From: Pseudobutyrivibrio sp. MD2005
Lineage (GTDB): Bacteria > Bacillota > Clostridia > Lachnospirales > Lachnospiraceae
Direction: 5' to 3'
NCBI RefSeq assembly: GCF_000621865.1
Contig: NZ_JHXE01000013.1
Coordinates: 62,001-126,000, forward strand
Length of the DNA: 64,000 nt
A program made the translations under genes and the position numbers. Below are positions 42,662-53,169 of the stretch, one piece after another. The notes beneath the pieces are model-generated. The model was not told the DNA's origin, searched no databases, and was given only the letters and a program-made list of their open reading frames with translations. Numbering within the stretch: position 1 is the first letter of the stretch; every line of letters begins with the position of its first letter.

Positions 42662-44795
42662 GGAAACAATGAAGCGAGCTAAAGAGTTAGTTTCCCAAAT
42701 GACAATAGAGGAAAAATGCTCACAGATGCTCTATCATGCGGCAGCTATTGAGAGGCTTGGGATTCCTAGATATAACTGGTGGAATGAAGCACTTCATGGT
42801 GTTGCAAGAGCTGGTGATGCCACAGTATTTCCACAGGCTATAGGTCTTGGCGCTACATTTGACGAAGAGTTGGTTCAGGCAATCGGTGATGTTACATCTA
42901 CCGAGGGACGAGCAAAGTTCAATCAGTTGTCTAAGCACGATGACAGAGACATCTACAAGGGTCTTACCTATTGGGCTCCAAATGTGAATATCTTCAGGGA
43001 TCCAAGATGGGGACGTGGACATGAAACTTATGGTGAGGATCCTTATCTGACAGGCCAGCTTGGCATGGCTTATGTTAAGGGACTTCAGGGAGATGATTTG
43101 GATAATCCAAAATCTGCGGCTTGCGCAAAGCATTTTGCTGTTCATTCAGGGCCAGAGGCCGATAGACATCATTTTGATGCTAAGGTTAATGACCAGGATT
43201 TGTATGATACATATCTCTATGCTTTCAAGCGCCTTGTTAAGGATGCCAAGGTTGAGGCTGTAATGGGAGCTTACAACAGAGTTAATGGTGAGCCAGCCTG
43301 TGGCAGCAAGAGATTGCTTAAGGATATCCTAAGAGGAGATTGGGGCTTTGAAGGTCACGTGGTTTCAGATTGCTGGGCAATCAGAGATTTCCACGAGAAT
43401 CATAAGGTGACCACTTGTGAGGTGGAATCTGCAGCCCTTGCTGTTAATAACGGCTGTGATTTGAACTGCGGTTGTGTATATGAAAAGCTTCTCTATGCAT
43501 ATAAAGCTGGTCTTGTTACAGAAGATACAATTACAGAATCTGTAGAAAGATTAATAGAGCTTCGCCTTCGCCTTGGAACACTTCCAGAGCGAGGAAGCAA
43601 ATATGATGATGTGCCATACGAGATGGTTGAATGCAAGGAACACAAGGAGCTATCGATTGAAGCTGCTAAACGTTCTATGGTGCTTCTTAAGAATGATGGA
43701 ATTCTTCCACTTAAAAAAGATGATATCAAAACAATCGGAGTGATTGGACCAAACTCAAACTCAAGAATTGCACTTGTTGGAAACTATGAGGGCATTTCTT
43801 CTGAATATATCACAGTGCTTGAAGGCATTCAGCACTATGTTGGAGAAGATGTGCGAGTATTCCATTCCGATGGCACCCCTCTTTGGAAGGATAGAATGCA
43901 TGTGCTTTCGGAGGCAAGAGATACATTTGCAGAGGCTATGACAGTTGCTGAACATTCAGATGTTGTAGTTCTTGCGATGGGCCTTGATTCCACAATTGAG
44001 GGCGAGGAAGGCGATGCTGGAAACGAGTTTGGTAGTGGAGACAAGAAGGGATTGAAGCTTCCAGGCTTGCAGCAGGAGCTCGTTGAGAAGATTACAGCTA
44101 TAGGAAAGCCTGTGGTACTTCTTGTTCTTGCAGGTTCTGCACTTGATCTAAGATGGGCAGACGAAAACGTAAATGCGATAATCCAGTGCTGGTATCCAGG
44201 AGCAAGAGGTGGAAAAGCTATTGCAGAAGTTCTATTTGGAGAAGATAGTCCATCTGGAAAACTTCCACTTACCTTCTATAAATCAGATAAAGATTTGCCT
44301 GATTTTAAGGATTACTCAATGGAAGGCCGCACTTATAGATACTTTAAAGGGACACCACTTTATCCATTTGGCTATGGACTTAGTTATTCTAAGGTTGAGT
44401 ATCTAGATGCTTCAATTGATAAGAATGAAGGTCAGATTGGCGATACATTTACAGTAAAAGTTAATGTAAAGAATGTTGGTGACTATGCTATTCATGAAAC
44501 AGTGCAGTTGTATGTTAAGGATTTAGAGGCGAGCACAAGGGTTGCTAATTTTACATTAAGAGGAATAAAGAAAGCTCATTTGCTTCCAAATGAAACAAAG
44601 AATGTAAGCTTTGAATTAAATGCTAGGGACTTTGCAATAATTGATGAAAATGGAAGATGCATTGTTGAACCGGGTGCCTTTAAAATTTACGTAGGAGGAC
44701 AACAGCCTGACGCAAGAAGCACTGAGCTTACAGGAATTAAATGCGATGAATTTGAAGTCGTTCTTAAGGGAGAGGTTACAGAAGTAGAATATTAG
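42654..44795 (+). CDS. GH3 beta-glycosidase (probable beta-xylosidase)
   Basis: A 713-residue GH3 enzyme without signal peptide. The N-terminal TIM barrel holds WWNEALHGVARAG, WAPNVNIFRDPRWGRGHETYGEDP and CAKHFAVHSGPE, and the nucleophile D239 in HVVSDCWAI. The alpha/beta sandwich domain follows (SMVLLKNDGILPLKKD), then a fibronectin III-like end (FGYGLSYSKVEY). The motifs fit the beta-xylosidase/beta-glucosidase branch. Xylo-oligosaccharide hydrolysis is favoured by the GH43 and GH8 genes in the same unit. ATG 42654 is chosen because GGAGGGG lies 7 nt upstream. Confidence 0.88.
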   Translation: MNKETMKRAKELVSQMTIEEKCSQMLYHAAAIERLGIPRYNWWNEALHGVARAGDATVFPQAIGLGATFDEELVQAIGDVTSTEGRAKFNQLSKHDDRDIYKGLTYWAPNVNIFRDPRWGRGHETYGEDPYLTGQLGMAYVKGLQGDDLDNPKSAACAKHFAVHSGPEADRHHFDAKVNDQDLYDTYLYAFKRLVKDAKVEAVMGAYNRVNGEPACGSKRLLKDILRGDWGFEGHVVSDCWAIRDFHENHKVTTCEVESAALAVNNGCDLNCGCVYEKLLYAYKAGLVTEDTITESVERLIELRLRLGTLPERGSKYDDVPYEMVECKEHKELSIEAAKRSMVLLKNDGILPLKKDDIKTIGVIGPNSNSRIALVGNYEGISSEYITVLEGIQHYVGEDVRVFHSDGTPLWKDRMHVLSEARDTFAEAMTVAEHSDVVVLAMGLDSTIEGEEGDAGNEFGSGDKKGLKLPGLQQELVEKITAIGKPVVLLVLAGSALDLRWADENVNAIIQCWYPGARGGKAIAEVLFGEDSPSGKLPLTFYKSDKDLPDFKDYSMEGRTYRYFKGTPLYPFGYGLSYSKVEYLDASIDKNEGQIGDTFTVKVNVKNVGDYAIHETVQLYVKDLEASTRVANFTLRGIKKAHLLPNETKNVSFELNARDFAIIDENGRCIVEPGAFKIYVGGQQPDARSTELTGIKCDEFEVVLKGEVTEVEY

Positions 44796-44855
44796 TATTA
44801 AGCTTTCATGCTTATATATTAAATAGCCGCTTAAGGCTAAAAGGAGGATAATGTA

Positions 44856-46553
44856 ATGGAGATAGTGAAAGCTCCAACAGATCCAGAAAAGAGTAGACCA
44901 TATTTTTACATAATAAAAGATAAAGAGGTTGTCACTCAGGCCGATGAAAACGGAAAAGGAGTTGCTTATCTATATCAGAGCGATGGCAGAATGGTCAGCT
45001 CCGCTGGATTTACAGGAAATGTCACAGATGAAAAAGAATTAAAGCTTCTTGAGACGGTTGATGGTTTTAAAGAACTGATTCATTCTGTTGGCGTTTCAAT
45101 TGAAATGGAGGACAAAGATAAGCAGGCTGAATTTGTATTTCAAATGTATGGTAAAAAAGATTTATATGGTGGCGGAGCAAACTTAACTACTATTGTAAAT
45201 ACGAATTCAAAAGAAGAAAGAATTAAGCTTTCGGAAGTGAACTGGAAGCAGGATGATGATATTCCAGGGCAAATCATAATCCATACTGATGCACCAAATC
45301 AGAAGGCATATCTTTCAGTTAGATTCTTTTTAAATGATGGGTTTGATGCACCAGAACAGGTGGAAGATAAGCCGGTAGATATAAGCTCAGCTGCATATAA
45401 CCATATGATTGAACAATCGCTTGTGCACCTGGGAAATACCAAGCGTCTCGTAGAAGCTATAAATAGAGCAAAGGCAGGAAAAGATGTAAATATCTGCTAC
45501 ATTGGAGGTTCTATTACTCAAGGCGCGGGAGCAACGCCAATCAATACAGAGTGCTATGCATACAAATCTTTTCTTGGATTTAAAGAGCTTATGGGCGCTG
45601 GTGATAACATCCACTATGTTAAGGCGGGTGTAGGCGGTACACCTTCAGAGCTTGGAATGATTCGCTTTGAAAGAGATGTGTTAAGAGACGGCACAGTTTC
45701 ACCTGATATTGTTGTTATAGAATTTGCAGTAAATGATGATGGAGATGAGACAAAGGGAAAATGCTATGAAAGCCTTGTTAGAAAGGCGTTGAAGCTTCCA
45801 AGTGAGCCGGCGGTAATGCTTATGTTCTCAGTATTTTCAGATGATTATAATCTGCAAGATAGGCTTGCGCCTGTGGGATTTAGATATGATTTGCCAATGG
45901 TGAGTGTAAAGAATGCTGTTACACCACAGTTTTACGATAGAGAGAATAGGATTCTCACAAAGAATCAATATTTCTACGACATGTTCCACCCAACAAACCT
46001 AGGTCATAAAATCATGGCAGATTGTCTAATAAACATAATGAAAAAGGCAATCGAAAAAGAGCCGGATGCTGAATACAATCCAGCTTATGAGGATGCACCA
46101 GCAATAGGAAATACATTTGATGATGTTATTCTTGTGGATAAGAAAGATAATATAGATTTGGTCTATGTACAACCAGGTGGATTCGTATATACGGATGAGG
46201 TCCTTCAGTCCGTGGAGATGGATTTAGATTTAAGTCTCACAGGCGAGTTCCCATACAATTGGATGTATGATGGTGGAAAAGGCAGTGATGCTCCATTTGA
46301 AATGGATGTGGAATGCAAGTCGCTGGTAATCATAATGAAAGATTCAGGAGAGGTTGATGCTGCCACAGCAAAGGTTTATGTGGATGGCAAGTTCGTTCGT
46401 GACCTTGATCCATACGTAAATCGCTGGTGTCACTGCAACCCACTCATCGTAATCGACGAGCCTGTAACTGGTAAGCATCACCTAGAGGTTCGCGTCGACA
46501 AAGACGACATACGTAACAAGTTCACAATCTTAGGATTTGGATTAGTTAGATAG
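44856..46553 (+). CDS. Multidomain SGNH esterase (probable acetylxylan esterase)
   Basis: A 565-residue cytoplasmic protein. Residues 1-170 are a beta-rich N-terminal domain. Residues about 190-395 are an SGNH hydrolase with nucleophile S219 in CYIGGSITQG, an EFAVNDDGDE block and the Asp-His pair of YFYDMFHPTNLGH. The last 130 residues are a CBM-like beta sandwich. The SGNH core and C-terminal domain resemble the CE17-like protein of the mannan locus (28886), so the two are paralogues. Context suggests deacetylation of imported acetylated xylo-oligosaccharides. The ribosome site is AAAGGAGG. Confidence 0.78.
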   Translation: MEIVKAPTDPEKSRPYFYIIKDKEVVTQADENGKGVAYLYQSDGRMVSSAGFTGNVTDEKELKLLETVDGFKELIHSVGVSIEMEDKDKQAEFVFQMYGKKDLYGGGANLTTIVNTNSKEERIKLSEVNWKQDDDIPGQIIIHTDAPNQKAYLSVRFFLNDGFDAPEQVEDKPVDISSAAYNHMIEQSLVHLGNTKRLVEAINRAKAGKDVNICYIGGSITQGAGATPINTECYAYKSFLGFKELMGAGDNIHYVKAGVGGTPSELGMIRFERDVLRDGTVSPDIVVIEFAVNDDGDETKGKCYESLVRKALKLPSEPAVMLMFSVFSDDYNLQDRLAPVGFRYDLPMVSVKNAVTPQFYDRENRILTKNQYFYDMFHPTNLGHKIMADCLINIMKKAIEKEPDAEYNPAYEDAPAIGNTFDDVILVDKKDNIDLVYVQPGGFVYTDEVLQSVEMDLDLSLTGEFPYNWMYDGGKGSDAPFEMDVECKSLVIIMKDSGEVDAATAKVYVDGKFVRDLDPYVNRWCHCNPLIVIDEPVTGKHHLEVRVDKDDIRNKFTILGFGLVR

Positions 46554-46575
46554 AGAGAAAGAATAGAGGTAAAAT

Positions 46576-48126
46576 ATGGTAAAAGCACACAACCCAATAC
46601 TTAAGGGATTTTATCCCGATCCATCTGCCTGTCGAGTAGGAGATGATTTTTATATTGCTTGCTCCAGTTTTGTATATGCTCCTGGAGTTCCAATTTTTCA
46701 TAGTAAGGACCTTGCTCATTGGGAGCAGATAGGACATGTTTTAGATAGAGAAAGCCAGCTCCCTGTAAGCGGTGAAATTTCACGAGGTATCTTTGCTCCT
46801 ACAATCCGTGAGCACAAAGGTACTTTCTATATGATAACTACAAATGTAAGTTATGGTGGTAATTTTATAGTTACAGCAAAGGACCCAGCAGGTCCATGGT
46901 CAGAGCCTTATTATCTAGGCGATGATGCTCCTGGCATCGACCCATCACTTTTCTTTGATGACGATGACAGATGCTACTATGTTGGCACCCGCCCAAATCC
47001 AGATGGAGTTCGTTATAATGGCGATTGGGAAATCTGGGTTCAGGAGTTAGATTTAAATACCATGAAGCTCACAGGTGAGTCTATGGCAATCTGGAAGGGC
47101 GCAGTGAAAGATGTTATTTGGCCAGAAGGTCCACACCTTTATAAAAAGGATGGCTATTACTATCTGCTTCACGCTGAAGGTGGCACCGGCCCAGAACATG
47201 CTATTTCTGTAGCACGCTCTAAGGAATTGTTTAAATGGTTTGAGGGGTGCCCAAGAAATCCTATTTTCACGCATAGAAATCTTGGCAAGGATTATCCAAT
47301 TATTTACGCAGGTCATGGAGACCTTTTGGATGATAAAGATGGCAACTGGTACATAGTAATGCTTGCATCACGTCCTTGTGAAAAGCACTGCAGTCTTGGA
47401 CGCGAAACATTTCTTGCAAAAGTGATTTGGGAAGATGGATGGCCAGTGATTAATCCAGGTATTGGAAAGCTTACAGATGAGATCGAGATTCCATTAGATG
47501 AGCATGCTTTTCCTACCGAAAATGAATGGAGTGACCAGCTTCATTTCTTCACAGATAAGTTGGATGACCGCTTGGTTGGAATTGAAAAAAGAAATGCCGA
47601 TATTTATTCACTTAATGAACGTCCAGGATTTTTGAGACTATTTACTCGCCCAGAAAAGGCTGAAGAAATGTGTTATCCTTCTTATTTGGGATTGCGTCAG
47701 AAGGATTATTCATTTAAGGTAAATGTAGGAGTTGACTTTACTCCAGAAAATGAAAATGAATGTGGCGGAATAATGCTATTCCAAAATCATGCAAATCATC
47801 TGATTTTAGAAATTGTAAACAGGGGCGGAAAGAAACTTGTTCAAGTTCGTAAATGCGTTAAAGAAACTGAAGAAGTAAGTGCGACTTGCGATGCGCCAGA
47901 AGGAGTAGTTACTCTTGAACTTCAGGTTGAGCATCAAAAAGCAAAGGCCTATTTAGTTTCTGATAATAAATATATTCTTATGGAAGATGAAATAGATTTG
48001 TTACCATACACAACAGAAGAAGCAGGTGGATTTGTTGGTTGCACTGTTGGAATGTATACTTCTTCAAATGGAAATCGAAGTAAGAATCATTGTGATTTTG
48101 CATGGCTCACAGTAGAAAAAATATAA
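46576..48126 (+). CDS. GH43 beta-xylosidase
   Basis: A 516-residue GH43 enzyme, five-bladed propeller plus C-terminal beta-sandwich. Catalytic residues are D15 (base, in FYPDPSACR), D122 (in GIDPS) and E184 (acid, in WPEGPHLY). The C-terminal half (from about residue 320) includes the LRQKDYSFKVNVGVDF region typical of two-domain beta-xylosidases. Cytoplasmic, no signal peptide. It hydrolyses xylobiose and longer xylo-oligosaccharides; an alpha-L-arabinofuranosidase side activity is possible. It lies 22 bp after the esterase gene. Confidence 0.9.
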   Translation: MVKAHNPILKGFYPDPSACRVGDDFYIACSSFVYAPGVPIFHSKDLAHWEQIGHVLDRESQLPVSGEISRGIFAPTIREHKGTFYMITTNVSYGGNFIVTAKDPAGPWSEPYYLGDDAPGIDPSLFFDDDDRCYYVGTRPNPDGVRYNGDWEIWVQELDLNTMKLTGESMAIWKGAVKDVIWPEGPHLYKKDGYYYLLHAEGGTGPEHAISVARSKELFKWFEGCPRNPIFTHRNLGKDYPIIYAGHGDLLDDKDGNWYIVMLASRPCEKHCSLGRETFLAKVIWEDGWPVINPGIGKLTDEIEIPLDEHAFPTENEWSDQLHFFTDKLDDRLVGIEKRNADIYSLNERPGFLRLFTRPEKAEEMCYPSYLGLRQKDYSFKVNVGVDFTPENENECGGIMLFQNHANHLILEIVNRGGKKLVQVRKCVKETEEVSATCDAPEGVVTLELQVEHQKAKAYLVSDNKYILMEDEIDLLPYTTEEAGGFVGCTVGMYTSSNGNRSKNHCDFAWLTVEKI

Positions 48127-48151
48127 ATATATAAATAATAGGGTGTAATTA

Positions 48152-49759
48152 ATGGGTTTTCGAATGTTTTTTAGCAAAATTGCTGAGAGGGCAAATAAGA
48201 GTAAAAGAAGCTTGATGCTTATATACACTATCTTTGTCATAATTCCTATTTTGTTAATAGATGGACTGGTGGTTTCCGGGGTGTACCGTGCCGAGGAAGC
48301 TACCCAGGAACATCTTATGGAAAACGAAGCAAATGCCATTAATTACACTTTTTTTAATCAGGTGGATCAGGCTGCCAAACTGGGAAATGCTTTGTATAGC
48401 AGCTTTTATGTGGATAGATTTTTAAATGAGGAATACACCTCTAATCTTGATTATTACAATCATTATCAGAAGTTTTTTGAAGATACTTTGCTCAAGATAG
48501 TCGAAGGCCAATCAGGGCTTAATTTCTCTATTTATTTAGACAACGACACCATTACAAACGGTGGTGAGTTTCAAAAAATAGAAAAGGCATATGATGCTGA
48601 TTGGTATAAATATATGGAAGCTTCCAATAGAAATAAAGGACTTTTCTTTGGAAGAAGAAAACTTGCAGATGGTAAAACAGTTAGAACCATTTATTATTTC
48701 CAGCGTCTAAATTATTATAACAGCAAGTCAAATAATTTCGTGCTTATTATAATCGACTACGGAAAATGTTCTGATAGTCTTGCAAATATGAATTTTGAAA
48801 ATAGTGCATATATTTGCGATAGCAACAGAATCATAATGACTAACAGCAAATATAGCAATGTAAATAAAGATTACGATAAAAAAGATGACAGTCTTAGAAT
48901 TGACTACAGACAAGAATTTAAGGTCTATGGGCAGGATCTTACTATAGAGATAGTGAATAAGAATAACCTATTCATAAGTGTAATGAAAAGAAGATGGTAC
49001 CATTTCTTGTTCTTAATTCTTGTGAATATGAGTCTGCCACTATTTGTAAGTAGCCTTATGAATTCTTCATACCAAAATAAGCTTAAGGAACAGGAAACAT
49101 TTGTTGCCAGAAAAAATGCTGAGCTTCTTGCACTCCATAGCCAGATTAATCCACATTTCCTTTTCAATGCTCTTGAAAGTATACGAATGCATTCGCTTTT
49201 AAAGAAGGAAACTGAGACATCTGAAATGGTAGAAAGGCTTGCTAAGCTTCAGCGCCAGTACACTGAGTGGGATGAGGATGCTGTGACAATTGCTCAGGAA
49301 GTGGAGTTCGTTAAGGCCTATCTTGAATTGCAGAAGTATCGTTTCGGTGATAGACTATCTTTCGATGTAGATATTGATGATGAATGCATGAATTTGTTGA
49401 TACCAAAGCTTACTATTGTAACCTTTGTGGAAAATGCGTGCGTTCATGGTATAGAAAGTAAAATTACACCAGGATGGATTTTTGTTAGAGCTTCTTCTGA
49501 TGATGAGTTTATGACTCTTGAGATTGAAGATACAGGAAATGGAATGAATGAGGAAGATAGAAAAAATCTTCTTCGCAGAATGAGATTTGCTAATATCGAA
49601 ATGCTCAAAGAAAAGGGAAGAGTTGGTATTATTAATGCTTGCCTCAGGCTCAAGATGATATCAGATGAGGAAACTAGCTTTAATCTTGATTCTGAACCAG
49701 GCACAGGTACACTTGTGCAAATAAAAGTTCCAGTGAAATATTTAAAGGGGTTACACTAA
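48152..49759 (+). CDS. YesM-type sensor histidine kinase
   Basis: A 535-residue membrane kinase. One N-terminal helix (about 21-42) and another near 280-300 enclose an extracellular sensor domain. The kinase core belongs to the His_kinase/LytS-YesM class, with the phosphorylated H335 in SQINPHFLFNALES and the ATP-binding G box IEDTGNGM. It would sense extracellular xylo-oligosaccharides or the loaded binding protein, and phosphorylate the regulator whose ATG overlaps its stop (TAATG). The ribosome site is weak (AGGGTG). Confidence 0.92.
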   Translation: MGFRMFFSKIAERANKSKRSLMLIYTIFVIIPILLIDGLVVSGVYRAEEATQEHLMENEANAINYTFFNQVDQAAKLGNALYSSFYVDRFLNEEYTSNLDYYNHYQKFFEDTLLKIVEGQSGLNFSIYLDNDTITNGGEFQKIEKAYDADWYKYMEASNRNKGLFFGRRKLADGKTVRTIYYFQRLNYYNSKSNNFVLIIIDYGKCSDSLANMNFENSAYICDSNRIIMTNSKYSNVNKDYDKKDDSLRIDYRQEFKVYGQDLTIEIVNKNNLFISVMKRRWYHFLFLILVNMSLPLFVSSLMNSSYQNKLKEQETFVARKNAELLALHSQINPHFLFNALESIRMHSLLKKETETSEMVERLAKLQRQYTEWDEDAVTIAQEVEFVKAYLELQKYRFGDRLSFDVDIDDECMNLLIPKLTIVTFVENACVHGIESKITPGWIFVRASSDDEFMTLEIEDTGNGMNEEDRKNLLRRMRFANIEMLKEKGRVGIINACLRLKMISDEETSFNLDSEPGTGTLVQIKVPVKYLKGLH

Positions 49760-51339
49760 TGTTAGAAGTTTTATTAGTTGATGATGAACCATTCATACTC
49801 CAGGGATTACAGCTTTTAATAGATTGGGAAAAAGAGGGCTATCATATTGCTACTGCTAGTAACGGGCAGGATGCATTGGATTATATCAAAGATAACACAG
49901 TGGATTTGATTATTGCAGATATAAAGATGCCTGTTATGTCAGGACTAGACCTTTTAAAAGCACTTAGGACAGAATTAAAAAAAGATACATATTTTGTTAT
50001 TCTCAGTGGTTATGCTGAATTTGGCTATGCGCAGGAAGCTTTGCGCTACGATTGTGCAGATTACATTTTAAAACCTGTTGAAAAGGAGCAGTTGCTGTCA
50101 ATTCTTACACGGGTATCGGCTTTAAATACTGAGAAGACATCTCACAAGCGAGATGTTATGAAGAAGGAAAAGGCTTATATGGAGCGTACCCTGATGCATC
50201 TTTTAAGTGGTAAATACGATGCATCTGAGTTGGATTATCTTAAAGATAAGACGAATATAAGTGAAGAAAAATGCTATGTTGAAATTCAGCTAGATGATCA
50301 AACTAGTGGTGAGGAGACTCTTGATGTAGATAAAAAGCAGCAGATTGGAAAGGTTTATGCAGCAGCTTGTGACTATCTTAAAGAAGACGCCATTTTCTGT
50401 ATTCGCGATATTTCAGATAGTGAGCAGGTTTTTGATATTGGTTTTATTTACAGCGAAAGCATGGGACAAAAACTACAGCTTACTTCAGAGGAGTATCTTG
50501 AATCATTTTTAGATTATATGATGGCTAATACCGGCTTGGCTCTTACTATGTTTGTGGGAAAGGATGTTGCTGATATTCGAAATATTTCAAAATCCTATGG
50601 TACTGCCAATATGCTGCATTCGCTTCAAGGATTTAGAGAAAAGAAAAACATATATTTTTATAATAAAGAATACAAGGTTGGGGAGTCTGGGCTCATCATT
50701 TGTAAGAAAGAGTTAGATGCCTTAATCGTTGCAATAGAGCGAGGCGAGCATGTAGAAATTCGTAAATGCGTAGACGATTTTTATGAGGAAATGCAAAAGA
50801 CTGGAATGACACATGCCACAATGACATTAAATATAAATTACCTTTTATTCCAGCTTATACATCTTGCAAGTGAACTTGATAGTGAGGTTAATCAAGAAGA
50901 AATTCTTCGTATTATCTCAGTAAGTACATCTGATGATGGCACAAGTAGAGGTGGTAAAACACATCTTTGCAGAATGTCTTATGCATATGGAGAGTACTTA
51001 AGTCAATTACGCAAAAACGTATCAAGAGGTGTACTTGGCGATGTAGAAGAGGAGATAAAAAAGAACTATGCATCAAATCTTACACTGAAGGATTTAAGTG
51101 AAAAATATTTTGTTAATTCAGCATATTTAGGTCAGCTTTTTAGAAAGAAATATGGCTGTTCATTTAAGGATTATTTAAACAAAAAACGTATTGAAGAGGC
51201 TACAAACTTACTTCGTAAAACCGATATGAAAATATATGAAGTGGCTGAGGCTGTGGGTTATAAAGACGTTGATTATTTTGTTAACAAGTTTATAGAAGCT
51301 ATGGGCTGCACACCTACGAAGTATAAAAAGAATATTTAA
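49759..51339 (+). CDS. YesN-type response regulator with AraC HTH domain
   Basis: A 526-residue regulator. The receiver domain (1-120) has the acidic pair D8/D9 and phospho-acceptor D54 in IIADIKMPVMSG, with K105 in DYILKPVEKEQ. A long central region of about 300 residues follows. The C-terminal AraC HTH pair is LTLKDLSEKYFVNSAYLGQL and IYEVAEAVGYKDVDYFVNKF. It is translationally coupled to the kinase and is the likely activator of the importer operon that begins at 51467. Confidence 0.93.
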   Translation: MLEVLLVDDEPFILQGLQLLIDWEKEGYHIATASNGQDALDYIKDNTVDLIIADIKMPVMSGLDLLKALRTELKKDTYFVILSGYAEFGYAQEALRYDCADYILKPVEKEQLLSILTRVSALNTEKTSHKRDVMKKEKAYMERTLMHLLSGKYDASELDYLKDKTNISEEKCYVEIQLDDQTSGEETLDVDKKQQIGKVYAAACDYLKEDAIFCIRDISDSEQVFDIGFIYSESMGQKLQLTSEEYLESFLDYMMANTGLALTMFVGKDVADIRNISKSYGTANMLHSLQGFREKKNIYFYNKEYKVGESGLIICKKELDALIVAIERGEHVEIRKCVDDFYEEMQKTGMTHATMTLNINYLLFQLIHLASELDSEVNQEEILRIISVSTSDDGTSRGGKTHLCRMSYAYGEYLSQLRKNVSRGVLGDVEEEIKKNYASNLTLKDLSEKYFVNSAYLGQLFRKKYGCSFKDYLNKKRIEEATNLLRKTDMKIYEVAEAVGYKDVDYFVNKFIEAMGCTPTKYKKNI

Positions 51340-51351
51340 GATGACTCAAAG

Positions 51352-51388
51352 AAAGGGGGAGAAATTATAAAAATTTCTCCCCCTTTTA
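51352..51388 (+). terminator. Terminator after yesN-type gene
   Basis: AAAGGGGGAGAAATT and AATTTCTCCCCCTTT form a 15-bp stem around a short AT loop, followed by a short T-rich stretch. Confidence 0.93.
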
Positions 51389-51466
51389 TCTATACTTTAT
51401 CCGATGAATTGTACCTTATACTGGCATAGAATATTACCATAACAAAGGAAAAACAGGAGGGTTTCT

Positions 51467-53131
51467 ATGAAAAAGAAAATTGTTAGCGCTGTGCTTTGCG
51501 TTGCAATGCTCTCTACCATGTTTGCTGGATGCGGTAAGCAAAATGGCGGAGTAGTAAACAAAGATGGCATCAAAGAATTTACAGCATTCTTTGCAGTGCC
51601 TGGCTCAGAAATCAATGATGACAACGAAATTCAGCAGCTTATTGCAGAGAAGACTGGCTGTAAAGTAAAGGAATCATGGCTGACTGGTCAGACAGCAGAA
51701 GAAGCAATTGGTACACTTATTGCAGGTGGTGAATATCCAGATTTTGTTGATGCTGGTAATAGTTCAGTTCAGATGTATGAAGCTGGCGCACTTGTACCAC
51801 TTGATGATTATATTGACAATTATCCAAATATTAAGGAATTCTTTACAGAGCAAGAGTGGGATGCACTTCGTCAGAGTGACGGACATATTTATTGGATTCC
51901 ACAGTTCTCTAATATATACGGAGAGGAACGCGCATGTGTTCATAATGACGAAGCCTTCTGGATTCAGGCAAGAGTTCTTGAATGGGCTGGATATCCAAAG
52001 GTAGAGACACTTGATGAGTACTTTGACTTAATTGAATCATACAATGAAGCAAATCCAACAATGGAGGATGGAACTGAGAATATTCCTTATACAATTCTCT
52101 GTGATGACTGGAGATATTTCTGCTTAGAGAATGCACCACAGTTCCTCGATGGTTATCCAAATGATGGTTCGGTTATTGTAGATCCTGATAAGCTTGAGAT
52201 TATCGATTACAACACAACTCCAACAGCAAAGAGGTATTTCCAGAAATTAAATGAAGAGTACAAAAAGGGGATTGTAGATCCTGAGTCATTCACACAGACA
52301 TATGACGAGTACATAGCTAAGATTTCTTCAGGCCGTGTACTCGGTATGGTAGATCAGTGGTGGGATTTCGCATATAACGGCGAAGATGCAATTAAAGCAG
52401 CTGGACTTGATGAGCAGGGCTGCCAGTATGTACCACTTCCAATCACAATTGATAAAGGCATGAAGAATCAGTGGCACAACTCAGGCGGAGTACAAAATGT
52501 TTCAGCAGGTCTTGCAATTACAACATCTTGCCAAGATGTTGAAGGTGCACTTCAGTTTATAGATGATCTTTTAGGTCAGGATATTCATGATTTAAGATTC
52601 TGGGGTGTAGAAGGAGAAGATTATCTTGTAGATGATAATGGACTCTATTATCGAACACCTGAGATGAGAAAGCAGGCATCAGATACAGCATATAAGGCTT
52701 CACACTTATGTACATACTCATATTTCCCACAGTACATTGGTACAAGTCGTGATGGTAAGAATGCTATGAGAGCAGAGGAGCAAGAAGGCGAATTCTTTGA
52801 TGGACTTTCAGAGCCAATTAAGAAGTGCTTTGAAGCATATGGCGTAAAGACATATGTTGAAATGCTTGGAACAACACCAGCTCCTGGATCTTGGTATCCA
52901 ATGTATACATATTCAAGCACACTTACAACATCTACACCTGGTGGAGTGGCATGGGCTAAGATGGGTGAGATTAAACATCAGTATCTTCCAAAAGTAGTTA
53001 TGTCAGAAGACTTCGAACAAGGTTGGAAAGAATACATGAAGGTATACAAGGAATGCAAGCCTGAAGATTTCATTTCAGAGATGCAGACAGAGCTTGATCG
53101 AAGAATGGAAGAAGCAGCTAAATATGAGTAG
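51467..53131 (+). CDS. ABC transporter sugar-binding lipoprotein, LplA type
   Basis: A 554-residue binding lipoprotein with the lipobox STMFAGC (Cys at residue 22). Its size and the segments TGCKVKESWLTGQTAEEAIG and EYPDFVDAG match the LplA/YtcQ family that serves the LplB/LplC-type permeases. It captures extracellular oligosaccharides; neighbouring GH43, GH3 and GH8 genes indicate xylo-oligosaccharides. The ribosome site is AGGAGGG. A terminator-like hairpin separates it from the permeases, which should make it the most abundant product of the operon. Confidence 0.9.
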   Translation: MKKKIVSAVLCVAMLSTMFAGCGKQNGGVVNKDGIKEFTAFFAVPGSEINDDNEIQQLIAEKTGCKVKESWLTGQTAEEAIGTLIAGGEYPDFVDAGNSSVQMYEAGALVPLDDYIDNYPNIKEFFTEQEWDALRQSDGHIYWIPQFSNIYGEERACVHNDEAFWIQARVLEWAGYPKVETLDEYFDLIESYNEANPTMEDGTENIPYTILCDDWRYFCLENAPQFLDGYPNDGSVIVDPDKLEIIDYNTTPTAKRYFQKLNEEYKKGIVDPESFTQTYDEYIAKISSGRVLGMVDQWWDFAYNGEDAIKAAGLDEQGCQYVPLPITIDKGMKNQWHNSGGVQNVSAGLAITTSCQDVEGALQFIDDLLGQDIHDLRFWGVEGEDYLVDDNGLYYRTPEMRKQASDTAYKASHLCTYSYFPQYIGTSRDGKNAMRAEEQEGEFFDGLSEPIKKCFEAYGVKTYVEMLGTTPAPGSWYPMYTYSSTLTTSTPGGVAWAKMGEIKHQYLPKVVMSEDFEQGWKEYMKVYKECKPEDFISEMQTELDRRMEEAAKYE

Positions 53132-53169
53132 CATTTTGCTTATATTAAAAAGGTAGAGATATAAACCCC

